Source: Amphritea sp.
GTDB lineage: Bacteria > Pseudomonadota > Gammaproteobacteria > Pseudomonadales > Balneatricaceae
Length of the DNA: 10,656 bases
Direction of reading: 5' to 3'
Assembly (NCBI GenBank): GCA_018067325.1
Contig: JAGPUU010000117.1
Span: forward strand, 1 to 10,656
Part shown: piece by piece, positions 5,803 to 10,656 of the stretch
Layout: every line of letters starts with the position of its first letter
How positions within the stretch are numbered: position 1 is the first letter of the stretch
Program-made: the position numbers and the translations under genes
The notes under the pieces: generated by a model
Told to the model about the DNA's origin: nothing
The model's database searches: none
What the model saw: only the letters and a program-made list of their open reading frames with translations

Positions 5803-5832
5803 AAAAAAACGCAGCTTAGGCTGCGTTTTTTT
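5803..5832. terminator. Bidirectional terminator between rluB and yciK
   Basis: Perfect 13-bp arms (5803-5815 and 5820-5832) with a ttag loop. Seven A residues on one side and seven T residues on the other give a proper T-tail on both strands. It lies 26 bp past the rluB stop and 11 bp past the yciK stop, ending both convergent units. Confidence 0.95.
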
Positions 5833-5843
5833 ATATCAGGTGT

Positions 5844-6584
5844 TTATTGGGCGTCGAGGGACTTGCCGTTCAGGGTACGGCTGTCGCGCCCCATGAGGTA
5901 TAGATATAACGGCATGATTTCAGCTGGAGCCGGGTTGTCCATCGGATTTTCAGCTGGGTAGGCGCTGGCTCGCATATTGGTTCGGGTTGCGCCAGGGTTG
6001 ATAGCGTTGATTCGAATGTTTGGGTTGTGCTCTAGTTCATCGGCTAGAACCTGCATCATCCCTTCTGTGGCGAATTTGGATACCGCATAAGCTCCCCAGA
6101 ACGCCTTGCCGGTCCGGCCAACGCTAGATGAGGTAAAGATTACGGACGCGTCTTCAGAGCTGCCAGTTAGTGAGAGAAGGGCTTGGGTCAGCATAAAAGT
6201 GCTGTTGACGTTTACCTGCATGACTTGCTGCCAAACAGTTGGATCGTAACTTTCAATCGGAGTGCGAAGTCCAACAATGCTGGCATTGTGTAGGATGCCG
6301 TCTAGTCTGCCGAACTCTTGTTCCAGTGTTGCGGCCAGGTTGTCGAAGTCGGTTTCGCCAGCAGTTTCCAAATTCAGGGTTATAGTTGCGGGCTGTGGAT
6401 AACCAGCGGCTTCTATCTGATCGTAAATGGCGTCCAGTTTCTCTTCTGTTCGTCCCAGTAGTATGACGGTTGCTCCGTGTGCTGCGTAGCTCAATGCAGC
6501 CGCTCGTCCGATGCCTTCGCCGGCGCCGGTAACCAGAATTATTTTGCCTTGAAGAAGATTTTCCGGTGCCTGATAGTCGAACAT
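5844..6584 (-). CDS. yciK: YciK family short-chain oxidoreductase
   Basis: A 246-residue classical SDR closely matching E. coli YciK (LLQGKIILVTG, VNVNSTFMLTQALL, FTSSSVGR, GAYAVSKFATEGMMQVLADE, INPGATRTNMRASAYP, IMPLYLYLMG, ending LDAQ). The nucleotide-binding glycine motif is TGAGEGIG (19-26). Catalytic residues are Asn125, a Ser among 152-154, Tyr166 and Lys170. Two oddities: the usual NNAG/HNAG reads HNAS (99-102), and the Asp that normally packs against adenine in the LDL motif is Asn71 (TLNLE). The substrate is unknown for the family. An AAGGAG site six to seven bases before the ATG is strong. It is the last gene of the ubiG-mupP-yciK unit, 36 bp after mupP. Confidence 0.92.
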   Translation of the reverse strand: MFDYQAPENLLQGKIILVTGAGEGIGRAAALSYAAHGATVILLGRTEEKLDAIYDQIEAAGYPQPATITLNLETAGETDFDNLAATLEQEFGRLDGILHNASIVGLRTPIESYDPTVWQQVMQVNVNSTFMLTQALLSLTGSSEDASVIFTSSSVGRTGKAFWGAYAVSKFATEGMMQVLADELEHNPNIRINAINPGATRTNMRASAYPAENPMDNPAPAEIMPLYLYLMGRDSRTLNGKSLDAQ

Positions 6585-6620
6585 AGGTGCTCCTTTACTG
6601 TTTGGCTCAGCATTGATGGC

Positions 6621-7301
6621 TTAGTCGTGGCTGTAGATTGTTTCCAGGATCGGGCGAATATTCTTCGCATGATCTATCTGGAAATGGCTGTTCCAGCTGT
6701 TAATGTCTTCCCCTTGATCCAGATAGCCATAGCTGACGGCAATCGTTTGCATGCCTGCTCTGAGGCCTGCTTCGATATCACGACGATGATCGCCGATATA
6801 GACCGTTTTTCCGGGTTCAACGCCTAGTTCTTTGCAGGCTAGGAATAGCGCTTCCGGATGGGGTTTCTTTTCACTGACGTGATCCGGGCAGATAACAGTG
6901 CCGGCGGCGGGGTGAAAGTTTAATCCTTGCATAATAGGGGTGGTATAAACTTCCGGCTTATTGGTGACGATACCCCAGGGGATCTGTTTATCTCCAAGCC
7001 AGTTCAGTAGTTCTGTGATACCCGGGAAGGGTTTAGTTTTGGTTGTCAGATGCTGTAAATAAAGTTCCAGCATGCGTTTGAGAAGTGCTGCGAATTCAGG
7101 GTTCTGCTCCCCTATCTCAAAAGCAGTACTAACCATTGCTCGAGCGCCATTAGATACCTGCTCGCGAAGGAGTTTGTAGCTCATGGGGGGCTGCTGATGC
7201 TCTGCCAGTAGTAGGTTGATTACATAGTGGAAATCAGCGGCAGTATCGATCAGAGTGCCGTCCAGATCAAATAGGACGGCTGCTGGCAGAGGGTGGTTCA
7301 T
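6621..7301 (-). CDS. mupP: HAD phosphatase, probable N-acetylmuramic acid 6-phosphate phosphatase MupP
   Basis: A 226-residue HAD-superfamily phosphatase with a helical cap. Motif I is FDLDGTLIDT (nucleophile Asp12, acid-base Asp14), motif II Thr113 (IVTNKP), motif III Lys146 (KKPHPE), and motif IV GDHRRD (Asp171, Asp175). Automated tools often call such proteins phosphoglycolate phosphatase (Gph). Cap and core segments such as VSNGARAMV, PIMQ, VICPDHVSEKKP and SYGYLDQGEDINSW resemble Pseudomonas MupP, and the position between ubiG and a yciK-type SDR is the same as I recall there. MupP dephosphorylates MurNAc-6-phosphate in the AmgK/MurU cell-wall recycling route. The start lies three bases after the ubiG stop, with AGGA inside the ubiG end, indicating coupling. 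The Gph reading cannot be excluded. Confidence 0.8.
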   Translation of the reverse strand: MNHPLPAAVLFDLDGTLIDTAADFHYVINLLLAEHQQPPMSYKLLREQVSNGARAMVSTAFEIGEQNPEFAALLKRMLELYLQHLTTKTKPFPGITELLNWLGDKQIPWGIVTNKPEVYTTPIMQGLNFHPAAGTVICPDHVSEKKPHPEALFLACKELGVEPGKTVYIGDHRRDIEAGLRAGMQTIAVSYGYLDQGEDINSWNSHFQIDHAKNIRPILETIYSHD

Positions 7302-7304
7302 GGC

Positions 7305-8030
7305 TTATCCTGGCTTCCGGGTAGCAACCATATAGTTCACGTCGACATCTTGGTCGTTAAGTTTGTAGCTTTTGCTAAGCGGGTTGTATGTTAAGCCGGT
7401 AATTTTTTTGCTTTGTAGTCCGCTTTGGCGAATCCAGCTAGCGAGTTCTGATGGGCGGATAAATTTCTTGAAATCATGGGTGCCCTTAGGGACCAGTTTC
7501 AGTAGGTACTCAGCGCCGACGATTGCCATCATGTAGCTTTTTGGATTTCGATTGAGGGTTGAGAAAAAAACATGACCCCCGGGTTTTACCAGTCGGCTGC
7601 AAGCGTCCACGATAGAGGAGGGGTCGGGTACGTGCTCCATCATCTCCATGCAGGTGACGATGTCGTAGCTCCCTGGTTGTTCCATCGCGAGTTCTTCAAC
7701 GGTTATTTGGCGGTAAGACACACTGACACCGCTTTCCAGACCATGAAGCTTGGCAACTTTAAGTGGGGCCTCGCCCATGTCGATGCCGGTAACTTCTGCG
7801 CCGCGATGTGCCATTGCTTCTGACAGAATTCCGCCGCCACAACCGACATCAAGTATCTTCTTGCCATTCAGTGATGCAAGTTGGTCGATAAAATCAACTC
7901 TTAAGGGGTTGATGTCATGCAGAGGTTTAAATTCGCTTTCTCGGTCCCACCACCGACTTGCTAGTTCTTCAAATTTAGCAATTTCCTGAGGGTCAATGTT
8001 TGCGCCGGTATTGTTCTGGGAATCAGTCAT
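7305..8030 (-). CDS. ubiG: Ubiquinone biosynthesis O-methyltransferase UbiG
   Basis: A 241-residue class I SAM-dependent methyltransferase with the UbiG fingerprint. The N-terminal [14 protein letters not shown] and [11 protein letters not shown] are followed by the SAM motif LDVGCGGG (60-67) and the acidic residue Asp84 (TGID), EMMEHVPDP (129-136), and [16 protein letters not shown] (181-196). UbiG carries out both O-methylation steps of ubiquinone synthesis at the inner membrane as part of the Ubi complex. Length is standard. The ATG has only a weak ribosome site. It is the first gene of an operon with mupP and yciK, transcribed away from gyrA. Confidence 0.96.
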   Translation of the reverse strand: MTDSQNNTGANIDPQEIAKFEELASRWWDRESEFKPLHDINPLRVDFIDQLASLNGKKILDVGCGGGILSEAMAHRGAEVTGIDMGEAPLKVAKLHGLESGVSVSYRQITVEELAMEQPGSYDIVTCMEMMEHVPDPSSIVDACSRLVKPGGHVFFSTLNRNPKSYMMAIVGAEYLLKLVPKGTHDFKKFIRPSELASWIRQSGLQSKKITGLTYNPLSKSYKLNDQDVDVNYMVATRKPG

Positions 8031-8072
8031 ATTATGCTGCCAAAGGCTAGTGTCTGGTAGAAATTGAGCAAC

Positions 8073-8081
8073 ATTCTAACA
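8073..8081 (-). promoter_or_regulatory. Candidate extended -10 promoter of the ubiG operon
   Basis: The minus strand reads TGTTAGAAT, an extended -10 (TGn plus TAGAAT, five of six to consensus). No good -35 is visible, which extended -10 promoters can tolerate. Transcription would start near 8066, giving a leader of about 36 nt. Confidence 0.45.
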
Positions 8082-8182
8082 TCGCTAACGGAGCGAATAC
8101 AGGATGTCTGCTGTGGTTCTGAAAAGAACTTGGGTGAAGGGGGGCAACACCTTAATTTTACGGGAGTATTACGGCTTCTTTA

Positions 8183-8191
8183 TGGTATACT
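8183..8191 (+). promoter_or_regulatory. Candidate extended -10 promoter of gyrA
   Basis: TGGTATACT combines the TGn extension with TATACT (five of six to consensus). No convincing -35 lies 16-18 bp upstream. The discriminator after it is GC-rich (cgggcgc). Transcription would start near 8198, leaving a leader of about 77 nt. gyrA promoters in enterobacteria are induced when DNA is relaxed; the weak -35 and GC-rich discriminator fit but do not prove that. Confidence 0.55.
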
Positions 8192-8202
8192 CGGGCGCTT
8201 AA

Positions 8203-8231
8203 GGTTCACCGCTTTTAGGGCGAGTTGAACC
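8203..8231 (+). repeat. Hairpin in the gyrA leader
   Basis: GGTTCA (8203-8208) pairs with TGAACC (8226-8231), and inside it CGC (8210-8212) pairs with GCG (8220-8222), giving a two-part imperfect stem in the predicted gyrA 5' leader. It has no T-tail, so it is not a terminator. A role in RNA stability or regulation is unproven. Confidence 0.35.
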
Positions 8232-8274
8232 ACTAAATTCTCAGCAGTCAGATTCAAGGATAGCCAGAGCTATT

Positions 8275-10656
8275 ATGGGTGATTTAGCCAGAGAGATTCT
8301 GCCAGTTAACATCGAAGATGAACTGAAGCAGTCATATCTGGATTACGCAATGAGCGTGATCGTAGGGCGTGCGTTACCAGACGTACGAGATGGTCTTAAA
8401 CCGGTACACCGTCGGGTGTTATTCGCGATGAGCGAACTGGGTAACGACTGGAATAAAGCATATAAGAAATCTGCCCGTGTGGTAGGTGACGTAATCGGTA
8501 AGTATCACCCCCACGGTGATAGTGCGGTTTACGATACTATCGTGCGGATGGCTCAGCCATTTTCGATGCGTTATATGCTGGTCGACGGTCAGGGTAACTT
8601 CGGTTCGGTCGATGGTGACTCTGCTGCAGCAATGCGTTATACCGAGATCCGTATGGCGAAGATCTCCCACGAGCTGTTGGCAGATCTCGATAAAGAGACG
8701 GTAGATTTCGTTCCTAACTATGATGGAACCGAGCACATCCCAGAAGTGATGCCAACTAAAGTTCCGACTTTGCTGGTTAATGGTTCTGCTGGTATCGCCG
8801 TAGGTATGGCGACCAATATTCCTCCTCATAATTTGAGTGAAGTGGTACGTGGTTGTATCGCTCTGATCGATAACCCCGATCTCACCATTGATGAGTTGAT
8901 GCATTATATCCCCGCGCCAGATTTTCCAACCGGTGCCATTATCAATGGTCGTGCTGGTATTCTGCAGGCATATCAGACCGGTCGAGGCCGGATCTATATA
9001 CGTGCTAAATATCACATAGAAACCAATGATAAGAATGGTAAAGAGTCGATTGTCTTTACTGAGATTCCTTATCAGGTTAACAAAGCTCGCTTGATCGAAA
9101 AGATCGCTGAGCTGGTTAAAGATAAAAAGTTAGAAGGGATAACTGAGCTGCGTGACGAGTCCGATAAGGATGGCATGCGCATCGTTATAGAGCTACGCAA
9201 GAATGAAGTGTCTGAGGTTGTAGTCAATAACCTCTTTATTCAAACTCAGCTGCAGAACGTGTTCGGTATCAACATGGTTGCGCTGGTTGATGGCCAGCCG
9301 CGGACCCTTGATCTGAAAACTATTCTGGAATGCTTTGTTCGTCATCGCCGCGAAGTGGTTACCCGTCGTACGGTTTACTTGCTGCGCAAAGCGCGAGAAC
9401 GAGGTCATATACTTGAAGGCTTGGCGATCGCGTTGGCCAATATTGATGCCGTAATCGAGATGATTAAGGGTTCTCCTACGCCTGCTGAAGCCAAAGAGCG
9501 ATTGATTGCTACGCCATGGCAACCGGGTGATGTAACTGAAATGCTATCCCGGGCGGGAGAAAATGCTTGTCGTCCAGAGGATCTTGAAGCTCGGTACGGT
9601 ATGCATGATGGGATCTATCATCTGTCGCCTGCACAAGCACAAGCTATTCTTGAGCTGCGCCTGCACCGTCTGACTGGTCTTGAGCACGACAAGCTGATTG
9701 CTGAGTACCGTGAGCTGCTGGAGCGTATTGCTGAGCTCCTGGCTATCCTGAATAGTGCTGAGCGTTTGATGGAAGTTATCCGCGAAGAGCTTGAAATAAT
9801 TGTCGAAGAGTATGGCGATGAGCGTCGCACTGACATTATTGCATCCCAGCAGGACTTCACCGTAGCTGATTTGATCGCCGAAGAAGATATGGTTGTTACG
9901 ATCTCCCATGGTGGTTACGCGAAAACTCAACCTCTGGCTATGTATCAGGCACAGCGACGTGGCGGTAAGGGTAAATCTGCTACCGCGGTTAAAGATGAAG
10001 ACTTCATTGAAAAGCTGCTGATCGCCAGCACCCATGACACTATTCTCTGCTTTACCAATATGGGTAAAGTGTTCTGGCTGAAAGTGTATGAAATTCCGCA
10101 AGCGAGCCGTGCAGCCAGAGGTCGGCCAATTATCAATATCCTGCCGTTGCAGGAAAATGAACGTATCACCACCATACTGCCTGTGAATGAGTATGCCGAT
10201 GAGCACTATGTGTTTATGGCAACCGCTGATGGCACGGTGAAGAAGACGCCGTTGACGAATTTCTCACGGCCGCGTTCTACCGGACTTATCGCGCTGGCTC
10301 TGGATGAGGGTGATACCCTGATTGGCGCCGCGATTACTGATGGTACCGCTGAGGTTATGCTGGTTTCCAGTCAGGGTAAATCGATTCGTTTCCCTGAGGA
10401 TGATGTACGGCCTATGGGTCGGACAGCTCGTGGTGTTCGTGGTATTAAACTGCAGAACGACGCCAAGGTTATCTCACTGATCATTCCTCAGGAAAATGGC
10501 CGTATTCTGACCACTAGTATTAATGGTTTTGGCAAGCAGACTGCAATTACTGATTTCCCGACCTATGGTCGCGGCGGTCAGGGTGTGATTGCGATGCAAT
10601 GTACAGACCGTAACGGTGAGCTGATTGGTGCAGTGCAAATGTTTGAAGGCGATGAT
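8275..10656 (+). CDS. gyrA: DNA gyrase subunit A, 3' end beyond the window
   Basis: The frame is open from ATG 8275 to the last base: 794 codons and no stop, so roughly the last 60-90 residues of a normal GyrA are missing. The start [18 protein letters not shown] matches E. coli GyrA, and numbering stays collinear at the N-terminus. The quinolone-resistance region shows Ser83 and Asp87, the susceptible-type residues. The DNA-cleaving Tyr122 is in AAMRYTE. The breakage-reunion domain runs to about 520, then the DNA-wrapping pinwheel begins; the GyrA box QRRGGKG is at 560-566, which separates gyrase from ParC. With GyrB it introduces negative supercoils using ATP. AGAG five bases before the ATG is the likely ribosome site. 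No stop was found because the gene leaves the window. Confidence 0.98.
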   Translation, partial: MGDLAREILPVNIEDELKQSYLDYAMSVIVGRALPDVRDGLKPVHRRVLFAMSELGNDWNKAYKKSARVVGDVIGKYHPHGDSAVYDTIVRMAQPFSMRYMLVDGQGNFGSVDGDSAAAMRYTEIRMAKISHELLADLDKETVDFVPNYDGTEHIPEVMPTKVPTLLVNGSAGIAVGMATNIPPHNLSEVVRGCIALIDNPDLTIDELMHYIPAPDFPTGAIINGRAGILQAYQTGRGRIYIRAKYHIETNDKNGKESIVFTEIPYQVNKARLIEKIAELVKDKKLEGITELRDESDKDGMRIVIELRKNEVSEVVVNNLFIQTQLQNVFGINMVALVDGQPRTLDLKTILECFVRHRREVVTRRTVYLLRKARERGHILEGLAIALANIDAVIEMIKGSPTPAEAKERLIATPWQPGDVTEMLSRAGENACRPEDLEARYGMHDGIYHLSPAQAQAILELRLHRLTGLEHDKLIAEYRELLERIAELLAILNSAERLMEVIREELEIIVEEYGDERRTDIIASQQDFTVADLIAEEDMVVTISHGGYAKTQPLAMYQAQRRGGKGKSATAVKDEDFIEKLLIASTHDTILCFTNMGKVFWLKVYEIPQASRAARGRPIINILPLQENERITTILPVNEYADEHYVFMATADGTVKKTPLTNFSRPRSTGLIALALDEGDTLIGAAITDGTAEVMLVSSQGKSIRFPEDDVRPMGRTARGVRGIKLQNDAKVISLIIPQENGRILTTSINGFGKQTAITDFPTYGRGGQGVIAMQCTDRNGELIGAVQMFEGDD

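Noticed and set aside
6477..6827. Plus-strand open frame bridging yciK and mupP
   Set aside because: It spans the ends of two well-supported minus-strand genes and has no family resemblance.
8105..8151. Short dyads (gttct-gaaa-agaac and ggtg...cacc) between ubiG and gyrA
   Set aside because: The arms are only four to five bases and match no known operator such as a LexA box, so chance is a sufficient explanation.
8503..8545. Possible quinolone-resistance mutation in gyrA
   Set aside because: Ser83 and Asp87 are both the susceptible-type residues.
8419..9015. Long minus-strand open frame of 198 codons
   Set aside because: It lies antisense within gyrA, has no recognisable domain, and follows from the codon bias of gyrA.
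9544..10206. Minus-strand open frame of 220 codons
   Set aside because: It is antisense to the conserved C-terminal part of gyrA, with no family resemblance and no ribosome site that stands out.

Overview
The window reads as ordinary chromosome from a gammaproteobacterium, most likely a marine member of the Oceanospirillales. This rests on the protein sequences (UbiG, YciI, YciK, RluB and GyrA of gammaproteobacterial type), a moderate GC content, and gene order. Several neighbours match the Escherichia coli yci region around trp (yciI, yciB, yciV/rnm, yciO, yciL/rluB, yciK). The ubiG, mupP, yciK order next to gyrA matches what I recall from Pseudomonas. I cannot name a genus from sequence alone.

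Layout: positions 1-28 are a terminator of a gene lying to the left, followed by about 220 bp of non-coding DNA with degenerate heptamer repeats and an 8-bp tandem repeat. From 250 to 2759 everything is on the minus strand, in transcription order: yciB (inner-membrane septation protein A), yciI, a short RmpM-like OmpA protein with its own promoter and terminator, then a translationally coupled pair made of an exported DsrE-family protein and a cytoplasmic rhodanese. From 2798 to 5776 the plus strand carries a PHP-domain nuclease/phosphatase (rnm/yciV), yciO, an H-NS-family nucleoid protein and rluB. From 5844 to 8030 the minus strand carries the ubiG, mupP, yciK operon. From 8275 to the right edge the plus strand carries gyrA, cut off by the window after 794 codons.

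Functionally this is mostly housekeeping: RNA end processing and modification (Rnm, RluB), chromosome topology (GyrA, H-NS-like protein), ubiquinone synthesis (UbiG), peptidoglycan recycling (MupP), and envelope structure (YciB, OmpA-like). The DsrE/rhodanese pair is the least understood part and suggests sulfur or persulfide handling split between periplasm and cytoplasm.

I found no phage, insertion sequence, CRISPR array, toxin-antitoxin or defence module, and no convincing undescribed system. The best leads are the H-NS-like gene in a slot where I recall scpA/scpB in several relatives, the DsrE/rhodanese pair, a MerR-like promoter geometry upstream of the ompA-like gene, and the repeats at the left edge.
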